Under the pieces are notes generated by a model. That model had not been told where the DNA came from. It worked only from the letters and a program-made list of their open reading frames with translations, and ran no database searches. Shown here piece after piece: positions 1 through 8,443 of a DNA stretch of 56,347 bases; position 1 is the first letter of the stretch, and every line of letters starts with the position of its first letter. Origin of the DNA: Zeimonas sp964481165 (GTDB taxonomy: Bacteria; Pseudomonadota; Gammaproteobacteria; Burkholderiales; Burkholderiaceae_E); the NCBI GenBank assembly GCA_964481165.1, contig CAYZYC010000002.1:1-56347 (forward strand), read 5' to 3'. The position numbers and the translations under genes were made by a program.

Positions 1-482
1 CCAACGCGCTCGGCCAGCCGCGCAGCTGGACCGACCACCTGCTGTGGCACCACGCGGCGCACACGGTCGACCTGTTCGCCTGGCAGGCCGGCGGCAACAT
101 CGTCGCGGCCAACGCGTTGCAGGGCCCGATCCATCCCCGACTCGGAATCGCGATGGACATGTCGATCCAGTTGAAGGCGAGCACCGGCGCGATCTGCACG
201 CTGAGCCTGTCGTTCAACAACGACGGCCCCCTCGGAACCTTCTTCCGCTACATCTGCGACAACGGCACCTTCATCGCACGATACGACGACCTGTTCGACG
301 GCAAGGAACAGAAGATCGACGTCTCGAAAGTCGACGTGTCGATGAACGGCATCGAGCTGCAGGATCGCGAGTTCTTCGCGGCGATCCGCGAGGGCCGCGA
401 GCCGAACGCGAGCGTCGCGCAGGTGCTGCCCTGCTATCGCACGCTCGACCGGCTCGAGCGGCAGCTCGCGGATACCCCGTAG
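1..482 (+). CDS. ligC: 4-carboxy-2-hydroxymuconate-6-semialdehyde dehydrogenase, LigC/PmdC type (3' part)
   Basis: The reading frame is open from base 3 and ends at TAG 480-482, so only the C-terminal half of a Gfo/Idh/MocA-family NAD(P) oxidoreductase is present. The visible part starts near a segment reading RSWTDHLLWHHAAHTVDLFA, followed by GIAMDMSIQLK and SLSFNNDGPLGTFFRY. I recognise these as closely matching LigC of the protocatechuate 4,5-cleavage pathway, which oxidises the ring-cleavage product in its hemiacetal form towards 2-pyrone-4,6-dicarboxylate. The Rossmann NAD-binding half lies outside the window. The aldo/keto reductase starts 11 bases downstream, so the two are probably co-transcribed. 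The family is certain; the exact substrate rests on remembered sequence similarity. Confidence 0.8.
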   Translation, partial: NALGQPRSWTDHLLWHHAAHTVDLFAWQAGGNIVAANALQGPIHPRLGIAMDMSIQLKASTGAICTLSLSFNNDGPLGTFFRYICDNGTFIARYDDLFDGKEQKIDVSKVDVSMNGIELQDREFFAAIREGREPNASVAQVLPCYRTLDRLERQLADTP

Positions 483-493
483 CGGGAACGCCG

Positions 494-1483
494 ATGCGCA
501 CCCGACGCCTGGGATCGCTGGAGGTCTCTTCGATCGGGCTCGGGTGCATGAACCTGAGCCATGCGTACGGGGTGCGCCCGTCGCCCGAAGCTGCGGCGGC
601 GCTGCTTCGCGCCGCATTCGACGGCGGCGTCACGCTGTTCGATACCGCGATGCTGTACGGCGCGGGCGCGAACGAGGAACTCGTCGGGAGCACGCTGGCC
701 ACCGAGCGTTCGCGCTTCGTGCTCGCCTCGAAAGGCGGCATGGGCGTCGTCGACGGCAGGCGCACGATCGACGGCAGGCCGGAGACGATCCGGCAGAACT
801 GCGACGACAGCCTCGCGCGGCTTCGCACCGACGTCATCGACCTGTACTACCTGCACCGGCTCGATCCGAAGGTGCCGATCGAGGACAGCGTCGGCGCCCT
901 CGCCGCCCTCGTGCGCGAAGGCAAGGTCCGCGAGATCGGACTCTCCGAAGTTTCGGCGCAGACGCTGCGCCGTGCGCACGCCGTCCATCCGGTCGCGGCG
1001 GTGCAGAGCGAATACTCGCTGTGGACGCGCAACGTGGAGATCGCCGTGCTCGACGCGTGCCGCGAGCTCGACGTGGCGCTCGTCGCGTTCTGCCCGCTCG
1101 CGCGCGGCTTCCTCACCGGCGCGCTGCGCGACCCGTCGACGCTGCCGGCGCAGGACATCCGCCACGGCATGCCGCGCTTCGCGCCGCCGCACTGGGAAGC
1201 GAACCTGCGCCTGCTCGAGCCGTACCGGCTGCTCGCCGACGAGGCGGGCTGCACGATGGCGCAACTCGCGCTCGCATGGCTGCTCGCGCAGGGCGACGCG
1301 ATCGTTCCGATTCCGGGCACGACGAGCACCGCGCACCTGCGCGAGAACCTGGGCGCAGCCGAAATTGCGCTCGCGCCCGACCTCGTTGCACGCGTGGGCG
1401 CCGTGATCGACCAGCGCACCGTCTCGGGCCCGCGCTACGCGCCCGACCGGCAGGCCGACATCGACACCGAGGAGTTCGGGTAG
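494..1483 (+). CDS. Aldo/keto reductase
   Basis: This 329-residue protein is a complete aldo/keto reductase, a TIM-barrel NADPH-dependent enzyme that reduces aldehydes and ketones. The catalytic tetrad is visible: Asp in FDTAMLYG, Tyr in the same segment, Lys in ASKGG and His in YYLHRLD. The N-terminus MRTRRLGSLEVSSIGLGCM is the usual first strand of the family, which fixes the ATG at 494; longer upstream readings overlap the previous gene and are not conserved-looking. It follows the ligC-type gene by 11 bases, suggesting a role in or near aromatic acid catabolism, but its substrate cannot be told from sequence. Its 3' end faces hslU with only 11 bases between the stops. Confidence 0.85.
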   Translation: MRTRRLGSLEVSSIGLGCMNLSHAYGVRPSPEAAAALLRAAFDGGVTLFDTAMLYGAGANEELVGSTLATERSRFVLASKGGMGVVDGRRTIDGRPETIRQNCDDSLARLRTDVIDLYYLHRLDPKVPIEDSVGALAALVREGKVREIGLSEVSAQTLRRAHAVHPVAAVQSEYSLWTRNVEIAVLDACRELDVALVAFCPLARGFLTGALRDPSTLPAQDIRHGMPRFAPPHWEANLRLLEPYRLLADEAGCTMAQLALAWLLAQGDAIVPIPGTTSTAHLRENLGAAEIALAPDLVARVGAVIDQRTVSGPRYAPDRQADIDTEEFG

Positions 1484-1494
1484 CCGGGCCTGCG

Positions 1495-2829
1495 CTACAG
1501 GATGTAGCGCGCGAGGTCCTCGCTCTGCGCCAGCGACATCAGTCGGCCGTCGACGAACGACGCGTCGATCGTGATCGTCTCGCCACCGCGCCTGGCCGCC
1601 TCGAACGAAACCTCCTCGAGCAGCTTCTCCATCACGGTGGAGAGCCGGCGCGCGCCGATGTTCTCGGTTTTCTCGTTGACCGACGAGGCGATCTCGGCGA
1701 GCCGCCGTACGCCCTCGGGTGTGAACTCGAGCCGCACGCCTTCGGTGGCGAGCAGCGCCTCGTACTGCTTGGTGAGGCTCGCGTCGGTATCGACCAGGAT
1801 GCGCACGAAATCGTCGGCCGACAACGAGCCCAGTTCGACGCGGATCGGCAGGCGGCCCTGCAGCTCGGGAACGAGATCCGACGGGCGCGACAGATGGAAC
1901 GCGCCCGATGCGATGAACAGGATGTGGTCGGTGCGCACGACGCCATAACGCGTGTTCACGGCAGTGCCCTCGACCAGCGGCAGCAGGTCGCGCTGCACGC
2001 CCTGGCGCGAGACGTCGGCACCGTGCGTATCTCCGCGCGAGGCGACCTTGTCGATCTCGTCGATGAACACGATGCCGGTCTGCTCGACCGCGGTGATCGC
2101 CTGCGCCTTGATCGCGTCGTCGTCGACGAGCTTGGCGGCTTCCTCGTCGGCGAGCAGCTTCATCGCGTCGCGGATGCGCAGCTTGCGCGGCTTGCGCCGC
2201 CCCGGCATGTTCGCGAACAGCGACTGCAGCTGCTGCGTCATCTCCTCCATGCCGGCCGGACCCATCAGCTCCATCGTCGGCAGCGGCATGGCGAGCTCGA
2301 CTTCGATCTCCTTGTCGTCGAGATCGCCCTCGCGCAGCTTCTTGCGGAACTTCTGGCGCGTGGCGGAATCGGAGGCCTCGCCGGAATCGCCCGAGCCGAA
2401 GCCCACGTTGCGCGGCGGCGGCAACAGCGCATCGAGCACCCGGTCCTCGGCGGCATCGAGCGCACGCTGGCTGAATTTCTTCGTTTCCTGCTCGCGCGTC
2501 TGCTTGACCGCGATGTCGGCGAGGTCGCGGATGATCGTGTCGACGTCGCGTCCGACGTATCCGACCTCGGTGAACTTGGTCGCCTCGACCTTGATGAACG
2601 GCGCGTTGGCCAGCCGCGCGAGGCGACGCGCGATCTCGGTCTTTCCGACCCCGGTGGGGCCGATCATCAGGATGTTCTTCGGAGTGATCTCCTGGCGCAG
2701 CGGCTCGGCGACCTGCTGGCGCCGCCACCGGTTGCGCAGCGCGATCGCGACCGCGCGCTTCGCGGCGTCCTGGCCGACGATGTGCTTGTCGAGTTCGGAG
2801 ACGATCTCCGACGGGGTCATCTGGGTCAT
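1495..2829 (-). CDS. hslU: ATP-dependent protease ATPase subunit HslU
   Basis: HslU is the AAA+ unfoldase that feeds substrates into the HslV peptidase in the cytoplasm. The 444-residue protein has the expected length, an N-terminus TPSEIVSELDKHIVGQD, a Walker A motif GPTGVGKT near residues 57-64, a Walker B motif IVFIDEIDK near residue 255, and the C-terminal tail ending DLARYIL that inserts into HslV. I chose the ATG at 2829, which follows GAGAAACG; a GTG at 2841 and an ATG at 2820 are alternatives. The gene lies 25 bases downstream of hslV, an operon order typical of betaproteobacteria. Confidence 0.97.
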   Translation of the reverse strand: MTQMTPSEIVSELDKHIVGQDAAKRAVAIALRNRWRRQQVAEPLRQEITPKNILMIGPTGVGKTEIARRLARLANAPFIKVEATKFTEVGYVGRDVDTIIRDLADIAVKQTREQETKKFSQRALDAAEDRVLDALLPPPRNVGFGSGDSGEASDSATRQKFRKKLREGDLDDKEIEVELAMPLPTMELMGPAGMEEMTQQLQSLFANMPGRRKPRKLRIRDAMKLLADEEAAKLVDDDAIKAQAITAVEQTGIVFIDEIDKVASRGDTHGADVSRQGVQRDLLPLVEGTAVNTRYGVVRTDHILFIASGAFHLSRPSDLVPELQGRLPIRVELGSLSADDFVRILVDTDASLTKQYEALLATEGVRLEFTPEGVRRLAEIASSVNEKTENIGARRLSTVMEKLLEEVSFEAARRGGETITIDASFVDGRLMSLAQSEDLARYIL

Positions 2830-2854
2830 CGTTTCTCGCACGAGCCGCCGGCCG

Positions 2855-3391
2855 TCAGCCGAGCGTCTCGATCGTGTGGTGCTGGTTGGTGTAGATGCAG
2901 ATATCGCCGGCGATCGCCAGCGACTTGCGCACGATCTCCTCGGCGTCGAGTTCGCTGTTCCCGAGCAGCGCGAGCGCGGCCGCCTGCGCGTACGGGCCGC
3001 CGCTGCCGATCGCGATCAGGCCCTGTTCGGGTTCGAGCACGTCGCCGTTGCCGGTGATGACGAGCGAGGCGTCGCGATCGGCGACAGCGAGCATCGCCTC
3101 GAGCCGGCGCAGCATCCGGTCGGTGCGCCAGTCCTTGGCCAGTTCGACGGCCGCCCGCACCAGGTGGCCCGAATGCTTGTCGAGTTTCGCCTCGAAGCGT
3201 TCGAACAGCGTGAACGCGTCCGCGGTGCCGCCGGCGAAGCCGGCCAGTACCTTGTCGTTGTACAAACGGCGCACCTTGCGTGCGCCGGCCTTGATGACGA
3301 CGTTGCCGAGCGTCACCTGCCCATCGCCGCCGAGCGCGACCCGCGAACCGCGGCGCACCGACACGATGGTCGTACCGTGGAATTGTTCCAT
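2855..3391 (-). CDS. hslV: ATP-dependent protease subunit HslV
   Basis: HslV is the proteasome-like threonine peptidase that forms the double hexameric core of the HslUV complex. The 178-residue protein begins MEQFHGTTIVSVRR; by family knowledge the first Thr after the short propeptide (residue 7) becomes the N-terminal nucleophile. The segments ALGGDGQVTLG, AGFAGGTADAFTLFERFE and AIGSGGPYAQAAA are family hallmarks. The start at 3391 matches the family N-terminus although no good ribosome binding site precedes it. hslU follows 25 bases downstream. In many relatives hslV lies next to dksA or another operon; here a STAS-domain gene sits between. Confidence 0.97.
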   Translation of the reverse strand: MEQFHGTTIVSVRRGSRVALGGDGQVTLGNVVIKAGARKVRRLYNDKVLAGFAGGTADAFTLFERFEAKLDKHSGHLVRAAVELAKDWRTDRMLRRLEAMLAVADRDASLVITGNGDVLEPEQGLIAIGSGGPYAQAAALALLGNSELDAEEIVRKSLAIAGDICIYTNQHHTIETLG

Positions 3392-3501
3392 CCGGAGGAT
3401 ATGGGGCCGGTCGCGGCCCGCACAAGAGAGTGTCCGAGGCGGGAAGTGTAGGCCCTGTGCGGGCTCCGGGTCGCGGCGCGCCCCCGACGCCCGAGCGCGA
3501 G

Positions 3502-4902
3502 TCAGACCTTGCGGCGCCGGATCTCGGCCAGGTCCTGGATTCCCATCACGAGCATCAGCGCGTAGACGAGGTAATTCGGCTCCACGAACAGGACCTGCCG
3601 CCCCGCCGAGCGCATCGTCACCACTTCGTTGAGCAGGTCGCCGGCGGCGACGAACTCCATGCGGCGCAGTGCCCTGCAGTCGATGACCACGTCGCCACGG
3701 CGGTCGGCGACGTTGCGCAGCGCGTGCAACTCGTTCTGCATGCGGCCGAGCACCTCGCCGCGCAACACGAACGCCCCGCCGGGCGCTCCGGCGGCGGCCG
3801 GCGACGCGCTCGCCGCATCTGCCTGCGGAGTTCCGGATCCGGCGAGCCGGATCCGCGGACCGATCGGTTCCCAGGACGGAGGCGAAACTTCGTATGTGAC
3901 GCAATACTCGATGCTCAGGTCCTCGAACTCCTGCTGGCGACCCAGCGCCCGAAGCGTCTGCAATGCGAGCATCCACCCCGACTCGGAGCGATCGCGCCGA
4001 CCCGGCTCGATCGATGCGCGCGCGGCGACGAACAGCCGTTCGGCACGGTGCAGGACGAGGTCGGACGCGCCGCGCTGGAAATGCGAGAACAGGCGCAGCA
4101 CCGCGTCGGCGCCGGCGGGATCGACCGAGTCGATCCCGCCGAAATCGATTTCGGTCTCGCGTCCGGCAGCGGTTCGAAGCAGGGCCGCGACCTGCTCGGC
4201 AGCCCGGGCATCGAGGGCCGGCCCGAGGCGCAGCACGCGGTCGGCGGCCTGGGCCGCGCCCGGGCGGCCGTCGAGCGCGCCCGGCAACGCCTGGGACAGC
4301 GCTTCGCTCCAGCCCGGCGGCGAAGACTCGAAACGCGATGCGTACTCGAGCGCCAGCGTCTCGAATCCGGCGCGGTCGCCGACACACTGGTACAGGTCGA
4401 GCAGCATCAGCCAGGCAAGCGGCTGGTAGCCGGCGAGTCCGGTGTCGTCGAGCGCCTGCCGCAGCACGAGCGCCGCCGGCTGCGCCTGGCCGTTCGAATA
4501 GAGGATCGCGGCTTCTTCCAGAATGCCGGGCAACGCCGGGCCGTTGACGTCGATCGCCATCGCCCCGTCTGCGTCGCCGAGCAGCGACGTCGCGCGGTCC
4601 TCGGCTTCGCGGGCGCCGGCCTTCGCCTGCGGCGCGGCAGGCACAACGACGCCGTTGGCCGCGGCCGGGTGCGCAGGCGGGGGTTTCGAGGCGACCTGTC
4701 CCGGCCGCGAAACGACCGGCGGAGCGATCATTTCGGACTCGATCTGGTCGATCTTCTCTTCGGTGCGCCGCGCGGCTTCGCGTTGGGCAGCCAGCGTGTC
4801 GGTCGTGGGGCCGGGGCGGGAGTCGGCCGTGCGCGCAAGGATCGCTTCGCGGGTTCGCCGAGTCTCGACTCGGTCTTTGCGGTTGAACAGCGAGAAGACC
4901 AC
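3502..4902 (-). CDS. STAS-domain protein of unknown function
   Basis: The 466-residue protein has a charged N-terminal region (FNRKDRVETRRTREAIL, then a Lys/Glu stretch near residues 35-55), a Pro/Ala-rich linker, a helical middle region, and two stretches that look like STAS folds. One contains IDFGGIDSVDPAGADAVL. The other is C-terminal and contains VVIDCRALRRMEFVAAGDLL and ends GIQDLAEIRRRKV. STAS domains usually bind partner proteins in anti-sigma antagonists or toluene-tolerance (MlaB-type) systems; no catalytic motif is visible. The GTG at 4902 (VVFSLFNRKD) is the most likely start, since upstream codons overlap the dksA hairpin region. It sits 110 bases upstream of hslV on the same strand and could be part of that operon. 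Function unknown. Confidence 0.75.
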   Translation of the reverse strand: MVFSLFNRKDRVETRRTREAILARTADSRPGPTTDTLAAQREAARRTEEKIDQIESEMIAPPVVSRPGQVASKPPPAHPAAANGVVVPAAPQAKAGAREAEDRATSLLGDADGAMAIDVNGPALPGILEEAAILYSNGQAQPAALVLRQALDDTGLAGYQPLAWLMLLDLYQCVGDRAGFETLALEYASRFESSPPGWSEALSQALPGALDGRPGAAQAADRVLRLGPALDARAAEQVAALLRTAAGRETEIDFGGIDSVDPAGADAVLRLFSHFQRGASDLVLHRAERLFVAARASIEPGRRDRSESGWMLALQTLRALGRQQEFEDLSIEYCVTYEVSPPSWEPIGPRIRLAGSGTPQADAASASPAAAGAPGGAFVLRGEVLGRMQNELHALRNVADRRGDVVIDCRALRRMEFVAAGDLLNEVVTMRSAGRQVLFVEPNYLVYALMLVMGIQDLAEIRRRKV

Positions 4903-4997
4903 TCGGCAATCCGATCCGGGGACAGGGGCTCCGACGCCAGGGAAACGTCGGGGTTTTCCGTCCCAGTCTAACAACCGGGTATTGCTGCGGGAAGACA

Positions 4998-5022
4998 GCC
5001 GGCCGACCGCGGATCGGCCGGC
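4998..5022 (-). terminator. GC-rich hairpin after dksA, possible terminator
   Basis: A perfect 9-base-pair inverted repeat (GCCGGCCGA / TCGGCCGGC) with a 7-base loop lies 17 bases beyond the dksA stop codon. It is followed on the minus strand by only a weakly T-containing stretch (TGTCTTCC), so it is an atypical intrinsic terminator at best. Its position between dksA and the STAS gene is what suggests the role. Confidence 0.45.
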
Positions 5023-5038
5023 AGCCGCCTGCCGTCCG

Positions 5039-5467
5039 TCAGTCTCCGTACAGCTTCTGGCGCAGCTCGCGACGCTCCTGCGCTTCGAGCGACAACGTGG
5101 CCGTCGGCCGCGCGAGCAGCCGCGGAAGACCGATCGGTTCACCGGTCTCCTCGCAGTAGCCGTAGTCGCCGCTATCGATGCGCGCGAGCGACTGTTGCAC
5201 CTTCTTCAGCAGTTTGCGCTCGCGGTCGCGCGTGCGCAGTTCGAGCGCGTGTTCTTCCTCGATCGTCGCGCGGTCGGCGGGGTCCGGAACCACTACCGTT
5301 TCGCGGAGGTTCTCGGTCGTCTCGTCGGCATTGGCCAGCAGGTCCTTCTCGATCTGCTGCAGGCGCTGCCGGAAGAACGCGAGTTGCACGTCGTTCATGT
5401 AGTCCGAGTCGGGCATCTTCAGCAGTTCGGTCTCGCTGGGTACTCTTTTTTCCTTTGTCGCTGCCAT
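5039..5467 (-). CDS. dksA: RNA polymerase-binding transcription factor DksA
   Basis: DksA binds in the secondary channel of RNA polymerase and, with ppGpp, mediates the stringent response. The 142-residue protein has the long coiled coil with the tip motif DPADRA near residues 62-67 (the DxxDxA of the family). The C-terminal zinc-finger region keeps only one of four cysteines: C105 is followed by E-E-T rather than a second cysteine, and the distal pair is replaced by SLEAQ. As far as I recall this one-cysteine form is normal for betaproteobacterial DksA. The ATG at 5467 starts MAATKEKRVPS, the expected N-terminus. A COG0523 GTPase gene lies 135 bases upstream on the same strand. Confidence 0.95.
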   Translation of the reverse strand: MAATKEKRVPSETELLKMPDSDYMNDVQLAFFRQRLQQIEKDLLANADETTENLRETVVVPDPADRATIEEEHALELRTRDRERKLLKKVQQSLARIDSGDYGYCEETGEPIGLPRLLARPTATLSLEAQERRELRQKLYGD

Positions 5468-5602
5468 GATGTCTCTACCTGCGCGCCATGCCGAAGCGCT
5501 TTCTGGGTTGCCCTCGGGAGCCGGGTCGTCCGGCAATGGCCCGTGCGCCGCGGCAAGCAGGCGCCGATTCTGCAAGCAGGCGCGGTGCCCGCCTCCGGAC
5601 GA

Positions 5603-6580
5603 TCATGCCAGACATTGCTCCAGGCCTTTGACGAAGGTTTCCTTCGGCAGGTTCCTGCCGATGAAGACCATGCGACTCGAGCGCTTCTCGCCAGCCTGCC
5701 AGCGACGTCCCGCGTCGGCTCCCATCATCATGTGAACGCCCTGGAAGACCGTCTGGCGATCCGAGCCCTTGATGAAAAGGACGCCTTTATACCGCAGCAT
5801 GTCGGGTCCGTAAACCTGGATCAGGCCGGACAGGAAATCCTCGAGTTTCACAGGATCGAACGGCTTGCTGGAACGGAAAACGAAGGATTTCACGGCATCG
5901 TCGTGGACGTGCTCGTCGCTTTCCAGGAACTGCGGATCGATCTCGAGCACCGCGTTCAGGTTGAAGCCGCGGATGTCCAGGATCTCGGCGATCGGCGCGT
6001 CGCCGAAGTGCACCGGCTTGACCGGTGCGCGCGGGTTCATCTGTCGCAGCCGGGTCGTCAGCCGATCGCGGACCGCTTCGTCGACCAGGTCGACTTTCGA
6101 CATCAGGATCCGGTCGGCGAATCCGACCTGCTCCTGCGCTTCCCGATGCTCGTCGAGTTGCTGCTCGCCGTGGCGCGCGTCGACGACGGTGATGACCGCG
6201 TCGAGCAGGTAGTGGTCGGCGACCTGGTCGTCGATGAAGAAGGTCTGCGCGACGGGCCCGGGGTCGGCCATGCCCGTGGTCTCGATGACGACGCGCTCGA
6301 AGTCGATCTCGCCGGAGGCGCGACGTGCATGCAGGTCGCCGAGGATCCGCATCAGGTCGCCGCGCACGGTGCAGCAGATGCAGCCGTTGTTCATCTCGAC
6401 GATCTGCTCTTCGCGGTCCTGCAGCAGAAGGTCGTTGTCCACGCCTTCCTCGCCGAACTCGTTCTCGATCACCGCGATCCGGTGGCCGTGCTGCTCCTTC
6501 AGGATCCGATTGAGCAGCGTCGTCTTGCCGCTGCCGAGGAAGCCCGTGAGGATCGTTACCGGAACCTGCTTGCCCGCCAT
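5603..6580 (-). CDS. CobW/COG0523 family GTP-binding metallochaperone
   Basis: This 325-residue G3E GTPase has a P-loop GFLGSGKTT at residues 13-21, the zinc-binding CICC motif at residues 67-70, the ETTGMADPGP switch region and an SKVDLV guanine-specificity segment. A C-terminal CobW_C domain ends the protein. COG0523 proteins deliver metals, often zinc, to client enzymes and are frequently linked to dksA. The ATG at 6580 follows GTGGAGTG at good spacing and is preferred over an upstream in-frame ATG. A classic cobW role in cobalamin synthesis is unlikely because no cobalamin genes are nearby. No Zur box was recognised. Confidence 0.9.
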   Translation of the reverse strand: MAGKQVPVTILTGFLGSGKTTLLNRILKEQHGHRIAVIENEFGEEGVDNDLLLQDREEQIVEMNNGCICCTVRGDLMRILGDLHARRASGEIDFERVVIETTGMADPGPVAQTFFIDDQVADHYLLDAVITVVDARHGEQQLDEHREAQEQVGFADRILMSKVDLVDEAVRDRLTTRLRQMNPRAPVKPVHFGDAPIAEILDIRGFNLNAVLEIDPQFLESDEHVHDDAVKSFVFRSSKPFDPVKLEDFLSGLIQVYGPDMLRYKGVLFIKGSDRQTVFQGVHMMMGADAGRRWQAGEKRSSRMVFIGRNLPKETFVKGLEQCLA

Positions 6581-6706
6581 CGCACACTCCACGTTCGACC
6601 CCGATTTCGGGGGGCCGTGCACCGGGGACCGCGAAGTGTACAGCCGAACGCGAGGCAGGTGCCGATACCCCGCCCGTGCGGGGAAACGCCGCGCGCAGCG
6701 GGGCTC

Positions 6707-7762
6707 TCAGCCGCGCCGTCGCGCGCGCGGATGCGCCGCGTCGTAGACGGCGGCAAGTCGCTGGAAATCGAGCGACGTGTAGACCTGCGTGGTCGCGATG
6801 CTCGCGTGGCCGAGCAGTTCCTGCACCGCCCGGAGGTCGCCGCTCGATTGCAGCAGGTGGCTGGCGAACGAGTGCCGCAGTACGTGCGGATGCACGTCGG
6901 CCGGGATTCCGCGCCGGATCGCGAGCCGCTTGACGCGCACCTGCACGGTGCGATTCGCGAGCCGCCGGCCGAGTCCGCTCAGGAACAGCGCCCGTTCTTC
7001 GGACCCGGGATGCGCGTCGCGCCACGCCTGCCGCACGACGAGCCACCGTGCGAGCGCTTCGCGCGCCGCGCGCCCGATCGGGATCGTCCGGGTGTGCCCG
7101 CCCTTGCCGCGCACCGTCAGTTCTCCCTCGTCGAGGTCGATCCAGCCCGACGACGCCGGTGCCGGTGCATCGAAATGCCGCACGTCGAGCGACGTGAGTT
7201 CGGAAAGACGCAGCCCCGACGAGTAGAAGAGTTCGAGCATCGCGTCGTCGCGGGCCGACTCGAAAGGCGTCCCGGAAGACGCTTCGTCGGCCGCGTCCGC
7301 GCCGCCGCAGACGAGCCGCACCGCGACATCGGGCGGCAGCGCCTTCGGCAAGCGTCGCGGAGCCCGCGGTGCGCGCACCCCCCGCGCCGGATTCGCCGGG
7401 ATCCGTCCATCGGTCGCGAGCGCATCGAAGAAGCCGCGCCACGCCGACAACCGGCGCGCGATCGAACGCGGACCGAGCCCTTCGCGGGCGCTCGCCGCGA
7501 CCCAGCGGCGCACCGCCTGTTCGTCGACCGAAGACCATTGCGGCTCGCCGCCGGAGTCGTTCGTGCCCGCACCGAGCCTGCCGACGAGCGATGCGAGCGC
7601 GAGCAGGTCGAAACGGTAGCCTGCGATCGTGCGGGGCGAGTAGCCGCGCTCGCTGCGCAGGCGCGACAGGTGACGCTCGACGCTTCGGATCCGGCCGGCG
7701 TGCTCACCCATATCGGTTTCGCGTGGCGCGCCGGAGCCGGCTTCGTCTCGCGCGCCGGCCAC
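6707..7762 (-). CDS. xerC: Tyrosine recombinase XerC
   Basis: XerC with XerD resolves chromosome dimers at dif. The protein has an N-terminal SAM-like DNA-binding domain (SPRTIAGYRFDLLALASLV) and a catalytic domain with all expected residues: R185 (SSGLRLSEL), K220 (RGKGGHTR), H293 and R296 (HPHVLRHSFASHLL), H319 (LLGHASIATTQVYT) and nucleophile Y328. At 351 residues it is longer than the usual 300-330, and the GTG at 7762 may be too early; the ATG at 7711 (MGEHAGRI) is an alternative start. It lies 6 bases downstream of the DUF484 gene, a conserved dapF-DUF484-xerC order. Confidence 0.93.
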   Translation of the reverse strand: MAGARDEAGSGAPRETDMGEHAGRIRSVERHLSRLRSERGYSPRTIAGYRFDLLALASLVGRLGAGTNDSGGEPQWSSVDEQAVRRWVAASAREGLGPRSIARRLSAWRGFFDALATDGRIPANPARGVRAPRAPRRLPKALPPDVAVRLVCGGADAADEASSGTPFESARDDAMLELFYSSGLRLSELTSLDVRHFDAPAPASSGWIDLDEGELTVRGKGGHTRTIPIGRAAREALARWLVVRQAWRDAHPGSEERALFLSGLGRRLANRTVQVRVKRLAIRRGIPADVHPHVLRHSFASHLLQSSGDLRAVQELLGHASIATTQVYTSLDFQRLAAVYDAAHPRARRRG

Positions 7763-7768
7763 GGTGCC

Positions 7769-8443
7769 CTACTCGGCGAGCCGCGACAGCGCCGCGCTCG
7801 CCGTCTCGGCGATCCGCTCGAGGAACGCGACTCCCATCCCCGACTGGAAGCGTTCGGGATCGGTCGATCCGAGCACGATCAATCCGAACGCCCGGGTGTC
7901 GACGCCCTTGCGCAGCGGCAGCAACGCGATCGAGTTCGTCGCCGCGCCGCTTCCGTCGAGCCACGTCGCCGCGTGGAAGTCGGAGTTCACGCCGCAGTAC
8001 GGCTGCTGCATGCTGTTGGCGAGGGTGATCGCGTCGACCGCGACCGGGCGCGCACAGCTCAACCCGACGTATGCGTCGCGCAGGCTCCACAGCCGCATCG
8101 CGACCTGCGGGACCGAGAAGATCGTGCGAAGTCCGTCGACGACGATCTCGGGCAACTGCTCCGGATCGCCGGCGAGCAGCAACTGCCGGGTCCAGCGATG
8201 CAGCTTGTCGGTGATCGCGTCGTTGTCCTGCCCGATGCGCACCAGTTCGGCGAGTCGCATCTCGTGCGCGCGCAGCTTCTCGCGGAGCACCTCGAGCTGG
8301 CGCTCCTGCAACGAGATCGCGCGTCCGCCGTGCGGATGCGGCACGGTGATCGACGCGAGCAACTCGGCGTGCCCGTCGAAGAAGCCGGGGTTGTCGAGCA
8401 GGTACCGCGCCACGTCGTCGTCGGTGAGAACTGATTCGGTCAT
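7769..8443 (-). CDS. DUF484 family protein
   Basis: The 224-residue protein begins MTESVLTDDDVARYLLDNPGF followed by FFDGHAELLASITVPHPHGG and a coiled-coil stretch QERQLEVLREKLRAHEMRLAEL, all typical of DUF484. The C-terminal half resembles a GAF-like domain (FGLIVLGSTDPERFQSGMG). The molecular role of the family is unknown; its constant place between dapF and xerC is what identifies it. Its ATG overlaps the dapF stop codon as ATGA, so translation is probably coupled. Confidence 0.9.
   Translation of the reverse strand: MTESVLTDDDVARYLLDNPGFFDGHAELLASITVPHPHGGRAISLQERQLEVLREKLRAHEMRLAELVRIGQDNDAITDKLHRWTRQLLLAGDPEQLPEIVVDGLRTIFSVPQVAMRLWSLRDAYVGLSCARPVAVDAITLANSMQQPYCGVNSDFHAATWLDGSGAATNSIALLPLRKGVDTRAFGLIVLGSTDPERFQSGMGVAFLERIAETASAALSRLAE

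Noticed and set aside
434..2728. A 764-codon minus-strand open frame crossing hslU and the aldo/keto reductase.
   Set aside because: It is out of frame with hslU and antisense to the reductase; Arg/Ala-rich composition and no domains.
3391..3400. GGAGGAT next to the hslV start as a ribosome binding site.
   Set aside because: It reads GGAGG only on the plus strand; on the minus strand, where hslV is encoded, it is CCTCC and cannot serve as a binding site.
5039..5467. DksA lacking three of four zinc-finger cysteines looked like a defective or special paralogue.
   Set aside because: To my knowledge this one-cysteine form is normal for betaproteobacterial DksA, and the coiled-coil tip is intact.
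6668..6683. CCCCGC-(loop)-GCGGGG hairpin between xerC and cobW as a terminator.
   Set aside because: The stem is only 6 base pairs with no T tract, and such hairpins are frequent at this G+C content.
6707..7762. Tyrosine recombinase as evidence of an integrated element.
   Set aside because: The gene sits in the conserved dapF-DUF484-xerC order and has XerC features; no attachment repeats or phage genes are nearby.
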